A program made the translations under genes and the position numbers. Of a DNA stretch of 34,563 nt, positions 26,541-34,563 are shown in pieces. The notes beneath the pieces were generated by a model. It worked only from the letters and a program-made list of their open reading frames with translations. It made no database searches and was not told where the DNA came from. Source of the DNA: Desulfuromonadales bacterium (GTDB lineage Bacteria > Desulfobacterota > Desulfuromonadia > Geobacterales > DSM-12255); assembly GCA_009780995.1 (NCBI GenBank), contig WQYY01000004.1:1-34563 (forward strand). The letters are read 5' to 3'. Position 1 is the first letter of the stretch. Each line of letters starts with the position of its first letter.

Positions 26541-28934
26541 ATGTCCCATATAAAAACTGTAAAAAAACCTGAACTGCTGGCCCCTGCCGGTTCTTTGGAA
26601 GCATTTTTCGCTGCAATGGAAAAGGGTGCTGACGCTGTCTATGTTGGCCTTAAAGAATTTTCAGCCAGAGCGAAGGCAAAGAACTTCGCCCTTTCCCAGA
26701 TTGAAAAGATGACTGTTTACGCTCATTCTCTAAAAAGAAAGATATATATTACTCTTAACACTCTTGTTAAAGAAGGTGAGCTTCCAAAACTGGTAGAAAC
26801 CCTTTCATGCCTTGAAGCAATGGGAGTAGATGGCATTATTATACAGGATATTGCTATTGCGAGAATCGTAAGGCGTTTTTTCCCTAAACTCCATATACAT
26901 GCATCAACACAAATGACAATACATAACAGCACCGGAGTAGAACAACTTGCTGATCTTGGTTTTAAGCGGGTTGTTATAGCAAGAGAGCTGCATATTGATG
27001 AAATTCGTAAAATAGTCTCAAAAAGCCCCGTAGGAATTGAGTGTTTTATTCATGGCGCCCTTTGTTTCTCTATATCCGGCCAGTGCTATTTCTCATCATT
27101 TCTTGGAGGCCACAGCGGGAACAGGGGAAGGTGTGCCCAGCCCTGCCGAAGACAGTACATCTACCGCGGAAAGGAAGGGTACTATTTTTCAACCAATGAC
27201 TTTTCCAGTATTGATCTTATTCCGGAACTTATAAAAACAGGGGTAGAATCTTTTAAAATTGAAGGGAGAATGAAATCGGCGGAGTATGTAGCGTCTGTAG
27301 TAAGCGCATACAGAAAAGTCCTTGATGCAAACAGTTCTGAGCTGCCAAAAGTTATGGAAGAGGCAAAAGAATTATTAAAGCTCTCTTTCGGCCGTGTCCC
27401 TACAAAAGGTTTTCTCGCGTCCCATAACCCCCCAGACATCGCAACTCCATCTTTAAGAGGGGCAACAGGGCGCTTTCTCGGAGAGATCAAAAGTATAAAA
27501 GCCGGAAAAATCTCTTTTGACAGCAGAGACAAGCTTCATGTGGGAGACAGAATAAGAATCCAGCCAAAAAGCGATATGGCTGGGCGAGCATTCACAATTA
27601 AAGAGCTTTTCACAGATAACAAACAGGTGAAAGTTGTTGGAGAGAGAAAAAGAGTCTCTGTTCAACCCCCTTTTCAATGTTCTATAGGAGATGCTGTATT
27701 TAAAGTTTCTTCAGAAACAGCTTTCACAATGAGTGAAAACGCCTGCATCAAACGGTTGGCAAATGTTGGCCTTGTAAAACTCCCATGCAGGATACTCCTC
27801 TCTTTTGATGGGAAAAATATCATTGCAAACGCAACAGTAGGGAACTTACGGAAAGATTTTAAGATTCATACAGGAGAGTTAGAGCCAGCAAAAACAGGTA
27901 ATATAGAGGAAATTTTAAACACTCAGTTCGCTAAAACCGGAGATTCTCCTTTTACTCTCGAATGTTTTGACGCAAAAGGCTTTCCTGTTCTTATGATCCC
28001 GCCGGCAAAGCTTAAGGAGCTCAGGCGTAACTTTTACAAGGAACTCGAAAATTGGGCTTTTCCTCTGATAGCAAAAGAGAGAAAAGATAGAAAAAACGGT
28101 GCTCTGGCATCTCTTACTCTACAAAAAAAGCCTGTATCAAACAGAAAAACGAACTTAACGCTGGATATTGATCATTTAAAAGACATTCACCTGCTCCAGA
28201 GAGAAGGTGTCGACTATTTAAGCCTTCCCATTTCCAAAGCTAACATGCACCAGCTATACCAGACAGGAAAAAACCTGAAAGGGAAAGAAAATAAGATACT
28301 CTGGCACCTCCCATTCATAATATTTGATGATGATATTAAGTGGTATGCTGAGGCAGTAACAATCCTTATTGAGGCAGGATTCCATAAATTCCGGCTTTCG
28401 AATATATCTCATTTCAAGCTGATTAAGAGTATCAGAATAAATGGAAACCTTGTTAATGATCTGGAATTGCATACAGATTACAGGCTTTTCTCTCTTAACA
28501 GCCAGGCCATTCTTGAATGGAAAGAGCTTGGAGCGTCATTTGTAACCTTATATATTGAAGATGACGCGGATAATATGTCAAAACTGTTGCAGAGCGATTT
28601 GAGCGTTGTACAAAACGTTCTGGTATATGGTGAACTGCACGCTATAACATCTAAAATTAATATTAAAAATATCAAAAGCGATGCCCCTCTTGTTTCTGAT
28701 CGCGGAGAAGCTTACAAAATCAGAACCAGAGACGGGCTTACCAGCGTTATTCCGTCTAAAAAATTTTCAATTACTCAGTTTAAGGATAAGTTAAAAAGTA
28801 TGGGTTGTAACTCCTTTATAATAGACCTTTCCCATACAAATAAAGAAGAGAGAGAACAAGTGCTGTATGCTTTCTTAAATAATAGAGAAATCTCTTCAAC
28901 ATCTACATTCAACTTTCTGACGGAGCTTGTATGA
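26541..28934 (+). CDS. Peptidase U32 family protein
   Basis: PELLAPAGSLEAFFAAMEKGADAVYVGLKEFSARA; ECFIHGALCFSISGQCYFSSFLGGHSGNRGRCAQPCRR signature. Confidence 0.94.
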   Translation: MSHIKTVKKPELLAPAGSLEAFFAAMEKGADAVYVGLKEFSARAKAKNFALSQIEKMTVYAHSLKRKIYITLNTLVKEGELPKLVETLSCLEAMGVDGIIIQDIAIARIVRRFFPKLHIHASTQMTIHNSTGVEQLADLGFKRVVIARELHIDEIRKIVSKSPVGIECFIHGALCFSISGQCYFSSFLGGHSGNRGRCAQPCRRQYIYRGKEGYYFSTNDFSSIDLIPELIKTGVESFKIEGRMKSAEYVASVVSAYRKVLDANSSELPKVMEEAKELLKLSFGRVPTKGFLASHNPPDIATPSLRGATGRFLGEIKSIKAGKISFDSRDKLHVGDRIRIQPKSDMAGRAFTIKELFTDNKQVKVVGERKRVSVQPPFQCSIGDAVFKVSSETAFTMSENACIKRLANVGLVKLPCRILLSFDGKNIIANATVGNLRKDFKIHTGELEPAKTGNIEEILNTQFAKTGDSPFTLECFDAKGFPVLMIPPAKLKELRRNFYKELENWAFPLIAKERKDRKNGALASLTLQKKPVSNRKTNLTLDIDHLKDIHLLQREGVDYLSLPISKANMHQLYQTGKNLKGKENKILWHLPFIIFDDDIKWYAEAVTILIEAGFHKFRLSNISHFKLIKSIRINGNLVNDLELHTDYRLFSLNSQAILEWKELGASFVTLYIEDDADNMSKLLQSDLSVVQNVLVYGELHAITSKINIKNIKSDAPLVSDRGEAYKIRTRDGLTSVIPSKKFSITQFKDKLKSMGCNSFIIDLSHTNKEEREQVLYAFLNNREISSTSTFNFLTELV

Positions 28935-31171
28935 CCGTAAACGTAGCGGTACCTCTAATGCTTCAGCAAACTTACTGCTACGCAGTACCTGAGGGCAAAG
29001 AAAATCAGGCTGTTACAGGAATACGTGTTCTCGTACCTTTCGGTAAAAGGGTCATGACCGGCTATATCTTGGGCAAAACAGAAGAGCAGCCAAACGAACT
29101 TAAAGAAATCCGTGAATTTCTTGATCTGGAGCCTCTTTTTACAGAAACCGATTTAGAATTTTATCAATGGATCGCAAACTATTATCTCTACCCCCTTAGC
29201 ATGGTGATTAAAACGGCTCTTCCCTCTGGCCTCACCATTACAGGCCGTCAGAAAAAAATTATTTCTGAAGACGGTTCTGTTGTTACTGAGGAATTTTTTA
29301 ACAAAAGCACAAAAAGCAAAACAGAACCCTTCTACAGGATAACATCTACCCCACCTCCCCCTTCCCTGAAAGGAAAGGCAAAAAATATCCTCGACTTTAT
29401 AAAAGAAAATGAGGAATCTGACAGAACTACGATCTACACTCTGTTTGGCCAGTCGTTAATTCAGCTAAAAAGGCTCTTGGACTTGGAGCTCATAACAGTT
29501 GAGAATAGAGAGATATACAGAGACCCCTTCAAAGATAAGCCATACCAGCCTGATAGCCCCAAAAAGTTAAATCAGGAGCAGCAAGCCGCATACAATAAAA
29601 TTATTACGGCTACTGACTCCGGCGAATTTTCTCCCTTTCTTCTTCATGGCGTTACAGGGAGCGGAAAAACCGAAATATACCTGCAAGTTATTGCGTACGC
29701 GATTGAACGGCATAAAACTGCCCTTGTGCTGGTACCTGAAATAGCACTGACCCCACAACTTGTCGGAAGATTCAGAAGCCGCTTTTCCTGCGGCATAGCC
29801 GTACTCCACAGTGGGCTTTCAGATGGTGAAAGATACGATGAATGGCGAAGAATAAGAAGAAAAGAGGCAAAAATAGTTATTGGGGCCAGATCGGCAATAT
29901 TCGCTCCCGTTGACAGCCTGGGAGTTATTGTAATTGACGAAGAGCATGAATCCTCTTACAAACAGACAGACGGCCTCAGGTATAATGCCCGTGACATGGC
30001 GCTGGTTCTGGGGAAACAGAGAAAAGCTACGGTTATTCTTGGCTCAGCCACACCTCTGGTCACAACTGTTTATGCAGCAAGAAACGAAAAACTTACAGAG
30101 CTCAATCTCACAAAACGTGTTGAAGACAGGCCAATGCCTTTAACAAGGCTCCTTGACCAGAGAGGGAAAAAGCTGGAAATTCTTACGCCTGAGCTTCTGA
30201 AAGCTTTAGAACAAAATCTGGAAGCAAAAAAGCAATCTATCCTATTCCTTAACCGCCGTGGATTTGCTACATGGCTTACATGCAGTGATTGCGGCCATGT
30301 TTTGCAATGCCCCAACTGTTCCGTAACTTTGACATTTCATCAGCAACAAAACCGTCATATCTGCCACTATTGCGAATACTCAATACCCGCTCCCTCCGTA
30401 TGCCCGGAATGTTCAGGAACAGCAATAACTCTCCTCGGAATGGGAACAGAAAGGGTTGAAGCAAAAATCAAAGAACTGTTTCCCGAAGCAGGAGTATCAA
30501 GAATGGACAGGGATACAACAATCGAAAAAGACAGCCATTTCCGTATAATAAAGGAGCTTGAGGAAAGGAAAACGGATATCCTTATAGGAACCCAGATGAT
30601 CGCGAAAGGCCATGATTTCCCTGGCGTAACCCTTGTAGGAGTTATATCTGCCGATACTACTTTGAATCTTCCTGATTTTCGCAGCAGTGAAAGGGCATTC
30701 CAGCTCGTAAGCCAGGTTCTTGGAAGAGCAGGACGAGGAGAAGAGCCAGGAGAAGTATTTGTACAGACATTTAATCCGGAACACTTTGCCCTTATTGCCG
30801 CATCAGAACACGACTATGAAAAATTTTACTTGCAGGAGCTGGAAGAAAGACGGGATGCCGGCTATCCTCCATTCTCAAACCTTGCCGCTATTCTTTTTTC
30901 CAGCACATCAGCTAAAGCGGCAGAGGAAGGGGCTGAAACGGCAGGAAAACTTTTAAGAAAACTTAAAACGGACCTTAAGCTGAAGGTAACCATTCTTGGT
31001 TCGGCAAAAGCCCCACTAGGAAAAATTCGGGGCCGTTTCAGGCAGCAGATACTTCTGAAATCAACCCAGCGTAAACCGCTTCACCAGCTTCTTCTGAATT
31101 TTAAAAACAATATGAAACTTCCTGCGAATGTTAGGGTTTCGATTGATATAGATCCGGTGGATATGCTGTAA
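28931..31171 (+). CDS. priA: Primosomal protein N' (replication restart helicase)
   Basis: LLHGVTGSGKTEIYLQVI, VIVIDEEHESSYKQ, zinc cysteines CSDCGHVLQCPNCSVTLTFH...CHYC...CPEC, GTQMIAKGHDFPGVTLVGV. Confidence 0.96.
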   Translation: MTVNVAVPLMLQQTYCYAVPEGKENQAVTGIRVLVPFGKRVMTGYILGKTEEQPNELKEIREFLDLEPLFTETDLEFYQWIANYYLYPLSMVIKTALPSGLTITGRQKKIISEDGSVVTEEFFNKSTKSKTEPFYRITSTPPPPSLKGKAKNILDFIKENEESDRTTIYTLFGQSLIQLKRLLDLELITVENREIYRDPFKDKPYQPDSPKKLNQEQQAAYNKIITATDSGEFSPFLLHGVTGSGKTEIYLQVIAYAIERHKTALVLVPEIALTPQLVGRFRSRFSCGIAVLHSGLSDGERYDEWRRIRRKEAKIVIGARSAIFAPVDSLGVIVIDEEHESSYKQTDGLRYNARDMALVLGKQRKATVILGSATPLVTTVYAARNEKLTELNLTKRVEDRPMPLTRLLDQRGKKLEILTPELLKALEQNLEAKKQSILFLNRRGFATWLTCSDCGHVLQCPNCSVTLTFHQQQNRHICHYCEYSIPAPSVCPECSGTAITLLGMGTERVEAKIKELFPEAGVSRMDRDTTIEKDSHFRIIKELEERKTDILIGTQMIAKGHDFPGVTLVGVISADTTLNLPDFRSSERAFQLVSQVLGRAGRGEEPGEVFVQTFNPEHFALIAASEHDYEKFYLQELEERRDAGYPPFSNLAAILFSSTSAKAAEEGAETAGKLLRKLKTDLKLKVTILGSAKAPLGKIRGRFRQQILLKSTQRKPLHQLLLNFKNNMKLPANVRVSIDIDPVDML

Positions 31172-31189
31172 GGGCAGTGGATAAATTAG

Positions 31190-31325
31190 AGAATTAGGCA
31201 ATTTTTTAAGCTTTATGATGTATGCTATTAAAACCTATCAGCTCAGGTACTACCTCAGCTTATTGGAATTAAGGTATTTAAAAATCAGCTAAAATAATAT
31301 CACATATTCGTAGAATTAGGCAATA
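31190..31325. repeat. AGCTCAGGTA palindrome / AATTAGGCAA repeat, copy 3
   Basis: gaattaggcaattttt ... aaaacctatcagctcaggtactacctcagcttattgg ... gaattaggcaataatg. Confidence 0.75.
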
Positions 31326-31338
31326 ATGCTTATTTTAA

Positions 31339-31470
31339 GTAGGGACGCACTGTGTGCGCCCGTGTTATCGGGCGACTGCAAGTCGCCCCTACAAGTGTTG
31401 AGTGACCTGCGACGCAGCCAACACAGTTGGGTGCAAAAAGCGGAAGCTGCAAAGACGCCCAAAAGCTGAA
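31339..31470. repeat. GTAGGGGCG two-hairpin element plus gcaaaaagcggaagc module
   Basis: gtagggacgcactgtgtgcgcccgtgttatcgggcgactgcaagtcgcccctac; acgcagccaacacagttgggtgcaaaaagcggaagctg (cf. 15562-15600). Confidence 0.8.
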
Positions 31471-31471
31471 G

Positions 31472-32047
31472 TCATATACTTAACTTCTTCAAAAGCCACG
31501 CCATATTCTTCCCCAACTGCACCATCGTATTAATCCCTTCGGTATCGTTTTCAACCTCTCCGATTTCTCTGCCTATCCCTATATTCCAATAACTGGAACC
31601 CGGAACTATCATATCGTTTATAAGGAAAAAATGGTTTATTGAATCAAAGGCATGTATTTGCCCTGCCCTACGGACAGCAACCACCGCTGCTCCGACTTTT
31701 CTCGTGTAAAGCCCACCATTGGCACGGCCAACAAAACCTGAACGGTCTATCAGAGCTTTGGTTTCTGCCGTAATATCAGCAAAATAAGTAGGAGACGCTA
31801 TTATAATCCCATCCGCCTCCGCCATTTTTGCAATACAGTCATTAACTATGTCATTACTTATGCTACAACGCCTGTTTTTCAACTCTACACATTTATTACA
31901 TGCCATACACCCGCGTATGGTATGGCCTGCCAGCTGAACTAGCTCTGTATCTATCCCTTCTTTGTTCAGTTCCTTAAATACGTGGTTTACAAGTATTACC
32001 GTATTGCCGTCTTTTCGGCCACTACCGTTAAATGCTATGACTTTCAT
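31472..32047 (-). CDS. Flavodoxin-fold NADPH-dependent FMN reductase / iron-sulfur flavoprotein family
   Basis: [65 protein letters not shown]. Confidence 0.92.
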   Translation of the reverse strand: MKVIAFNGSGRKDGNTVILVNHVFKELNKEGIDTELVQLAGHTIRGCMACNKCVELKNRRCSISNDIVNDCIAKMAEADGIIIASPTYFADITAETKALIDRSGFVGRANGGLYTRKVGAAVVAVRRAGQIHAFDSINHFFLINDMIVPGSSYWNIGIGREIGEVENDTEGINTMVQLGKNMAWLLKKLSI

Positions 32048-32063
32048 TTATTCCTCCCTTTAT

Positions 32064-32229
32064 TATGACTTCGGCTTTTGGCCATATGCAGTCGTAAATT
32101 CCCCTCTATGGAGGGGTGCCCGAAGGGCGGGGTGGTTCTATCGGGCGCACACTGTGCACCCCTACACTCCACTCTTCACACTCCAAACTCCACACTATTT
32201 CAGATATGACTAAAAGCCTGCGTCAAATA
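32064..32229. repeat. ~166-bp MITE-like element with ~22-bp terminal inverted repeats
   Basis: Left TATGACTTCGGCTTTTGGCCATATG; right ATATGACTAAAAGCCTGCGTCAAATA; encloses GGGGTGCCCGAAGGGCGGGGTGG and CGGGCGCACACTGTGCACCCCTAC modules. Confidence 0.8.
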
Positions 32230-33477
32230 TTAAAATGGATACCCTAGCCCAACATACAACGCTATCCCCTCATTCCCCCAACCTATATCCAATCGGCCAA
32301 CAATATTAGGGCGTACTACCGCCCTTATACCTAAGCCCGGATTAAACTCAAAACTATTCGTCTGCACCCTGTCCAGAGATTTCATTACAGAACCTAAATC
32401 AATAAACGGAGCCAGCTCCCAGTCAGCATTAACACCGAATATCTCCCAACGGAAAACTCTTATGCGCTCTTCGAGATTTAATAAAAGGGCACTTGAATCA
32501 ATAAAGCGATTACGACCATAGCCACGTAATGTATTCTCGCCTCCAAGGATACTTCGTTCCAGAAACGGGACATCACCACCCAAAGTCTGGTTATACAAAA
32601 GGCGGAACGCAGTAATATAACGCCGCTCTTTATCTATGGGGATAAAACCTTTCCCTTCTACTCCATAATGCCTGTAGTCAGCGTCACTTCCAAGCACTTT
32701 CGCGCTGTTCTCGACGAATATTTCCGCCGCAGTCCCGGATGTCGGCATTGTCTTGGAGTCAAGAGTACTATATACAAACCCAATTTTCTGGGCATGAGCG
32801 GTAAAGCCATTTATCCCCGGCACTTCAGCCGCTGTATAGAGATCTTTTATAAAAGGGAGTCCTCTTATAGCGCCATTTTTTATTTCGACATATCTGAAAC
32901 GCTCACCCAGCTCCAGTGATATATTTTTATAAACGGGGTATGTCGCTGTAATGTTAAAACCGCTTTCCTGGTTAGCGTAATTCGTTTGTCCGGCAGTTGT
33001 AGAGTTTGACTGAAAACCGAAAAACCTGGAAGAGCCATCTGTAAAATGTCCGGCGTAAATGTTTAAATCAAGCTTTCCATCAAGTAATGTTTTATCTTTA
33101 ACGGTAAATTCATAGTCATCATTTATTCTTGTTGAATATGCAAGATTCACTTCTATGCTTCTCTTTGGGCTAGGATAAAACATCCCGTAAATAGAGAAAG
33201 AAGTACCGAAATTCTGATTATAATTGATCTGTGGAGCTAATATTGAAGTGACTTCATCTTTACTATTATGGACAAGGAACGCTGTTAATGCACCAACAGT
33301 AACACCTTCATCTGGAGTCGATGCGATAACAGGGAGCGGCAATGTAACAACCTTTACCGGATCTCCCGAATCTTTCGTTACCAGAGGATAAACAAGATCA
33401 TCTTTTTTGACCATTGTCGTACATCCGGAAACAAAAAAAAGTATAATAATAAAACTGAAATATCTTTTACAGGTCAC
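32230..33477 (-). CDS. BamA/TamA (Omp85) family outer-membrane barrel with lipoprotein-type signal
   Basis: Lipobox FFVSGC; LPLPVIASTPDEGVTVGALTAF; RSILGGENTLRGYGRNRFIDSSALLLNLEERIRVF; C-terminal GYPF. Confidence 0.82.
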   Translation of the reverse strand: MTCKRYFSFIIILFFVSGCTTMVKKDDLVYPLVTKDSGDPVKVVTLPLPVIASTPDEGVTVGALTAFLVHNSKDEVTSILAPQINYNQNFGTSFSIYGMFYPSPKRSIEVNLAYSTRINDDYEFTVKDKTLLDGKLDLNIYAGHFTDGSSRFFGFQSNSTTAGQTNYANQESGFNITATYPVYKNISLELGERFRYVEIKNGAIRGLPFIKDLYTAAEVPGINGFTAHAQKIGFVYSTLDSKTMPTSGTAAEIFVENSAKVLGSDADYRHYGVEGKGFIPIDKERRYITAFRLLYNQTLGGDVPFLERSILGGENTLRGYGRNRFIDSSALLLNLEERIRVFRWEIFGVNADWELAPFIDLGSVMKSLDRVQTNSFEFNPGLGIRAVVRPNIVGRLDIGWGNEGIALYVGLGYPF

Positions 33478-33478
33478 T

Positions 33479-34563
33479 CTATGGTTTCTCTATTCCAAAT
33501 TTTTCAAGACGGTATTGCAAAGTTTTGTAACTCATTTTAAGGAGAGGAGCAGCTCTGCTTATTGTCCAGTCTGCACGCTCCATTGCTTTTGTAATAAGCT
33601 CACGTTCAAGATCTTCAAAAGATATCCCATCACTAGGAAATTCGAAAGGGATAATGCCGTCACCACTTGGAACAGAATGGATTTCTACAGGCAGGTCTTC
33701 AGGCTGGATAAATTCTCCCTCCGCCATTAAAACTCCACGCTCAATAATAGATTCAAGCTGCCTTACGTTACCGGGCCATGAATAGTTGAGAAGAAGTTTC
33801 AGCGCCGGCTTTGAAATCCCTTTAATCGGCATACCTGTGGATTTCGCATACTTTTCAACAAAAAAATCCGCCAGCGTGGCAATATCACCACCCCTCTCTC
33901 TTAAAGATGGCAATGCTATACGGATTACGTTTAGGCGGTAAAACAGGTCTTCCCTAAAATGCCCTTTTTTAATCTCTGCCTCAAGGTCTTTATTAGTCGC
34001 AGCAATAATTCTCACATCAACTTTAATATTGACCTTACCGCCAACTCTCCTGATCTCTTTTTCCTGTATTGCCCTGAGTAATTTGGCCTGAAGAGAAAAA
34101 TTCATTTCACCAATTTCATCAAGAAAAACCGTTCCTCCGTCTGCAGCTTCAAATATACCGACCTCACGGTTACTTGCTCCTGTAAAAGCCCCTTTTTCGT
34201 GACCAAACAGTTCGCTCTCTATTAAAGCCTCAGGTATAGCTGCGCAATTAATGGCAAAAAAAGGTTTTTCACCTCGCTGGCTACGATCATGAATCGCGCG
34301 GGCAACTAATTCCTTCCCTGTGCCTGATTCCCCATAAATAAGAATTGTCGAAGAGGTAGGCGCTATTTTACTAATTATCCTAAATACTTCCCTGATCTTA
34401 GGATGGTCCCCTATGATGTTTGGAATTATAGCTGTTTCTTCCAGTTTTTTAAGAAGCACTGTGTTCTCTTTTAACAGAGACACATGCTCCATTGCCCGTT
34501 GCAGGGTCATCAGCAGATTTGCTCTGTCAAGAGGTTTTTCAAGGTAGTCAAAGGCGCCTTTTT
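33479..34563 (-). CDS. NtrC-type sigma-54-dependent response regulator, N-terminus truncated by window end
   Basis: GESGTGKELVARAIH, ELFGHEKGAFTGA, Fis-like C-terminus; the frame stays open beyond the listed start to the window edge and reads KGAFDYLEKPLDRANLL-M, a receiver-domain tail. Confidence 0.94.
   Translation of the reverse strand, partial: KGAFDYLEKPLDRANLLMTLQRAMEHVSLLKENTVLLKKLEETAIIPNIIGDHPKIREVFRIISKIAPTSSTILIYGESGTGKELVARAIHDRSQRGEKPFFAINCAAIPEALIESELFGHEKGAFTGASNREVGIFEAADGGTVFLDEIGEMNFSLQAKLLRAIQEKEIRRVGGKVNIKVDVRIIAATNKDLEAEIKKGHFREDLFYRLNVIRIALPSLRERGGDIATLADFFVEKYAKSTGMPIKGISKPALKLLLNYSWPGNVRQLESIIERGVLMAEGEFIQPEDLPVEIHSVPSGDGIIPFEFPSDGISFEDLERELITKAMERADWTISRAAPLLKMSYKTLQYRLEKFGIEKP

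Overview
The window is a chromosomal segment of a Gram-negative-type bacterium (outer-membrane proteins, lipoproteins, NtrC-type regulator). Its housekeeping backbone is: DUF2201/VWA-like protein (5' truncated), cysK, moeB/thiF-like, copA, rho, rpmE, thyX, DUF1385, prfA, prmC, murA, hisG, hisD, EamA transporter, U32 peptidase, priA, flavodoxin-type reductase, Omp85-like barrel, NtrC-type regulator (truncated by the window end). Two accessory pockets interrupt it. Pocket 1 (3.78-9.3 kb) has a RelB/DinJ + YoeB/Txe module, a convergent Phd/YefM + RelE/ParE module, gene remnants, an XRE regulator, a bPH2-type membrane protein and a DUF2971 protein with two small upstream ORFs. Pocket 2 (9.5-10.6 kb) pairs a RelB/DinJ-like antitoxin with a zeta-type kinase toxin. 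The most notable observation is that both pockets are bordered by a second, truncated, synonymously diverged copy of the end of the adjacent housekeeping gene: the last 30 codons of moeB at 5463-5555 and the first 19 codons plus RBS of copA at 9476-9550. This resembles gene-end-restoring insertion of small TA cassettes with no integrase visible. Almost every intergenic gap is also filled with modular palindromic repeats of several families (GTAGGGGCG two-hairpin repeats, GGGGTGCCCGAAGGGCGGGG repeats, TGAC..GGCTTTTGGCCATAT inverted termini, a 41-bp perfect palindrome family, an ~87-bp inverted pair bracketing rho-rpmE-thyX, and a CTCTGTG long inverted repeat). No CRISPR array, rRNA, tRNA or transposase gene was recognised. 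All assignments come from reading the sequence and translations; no database search was run.
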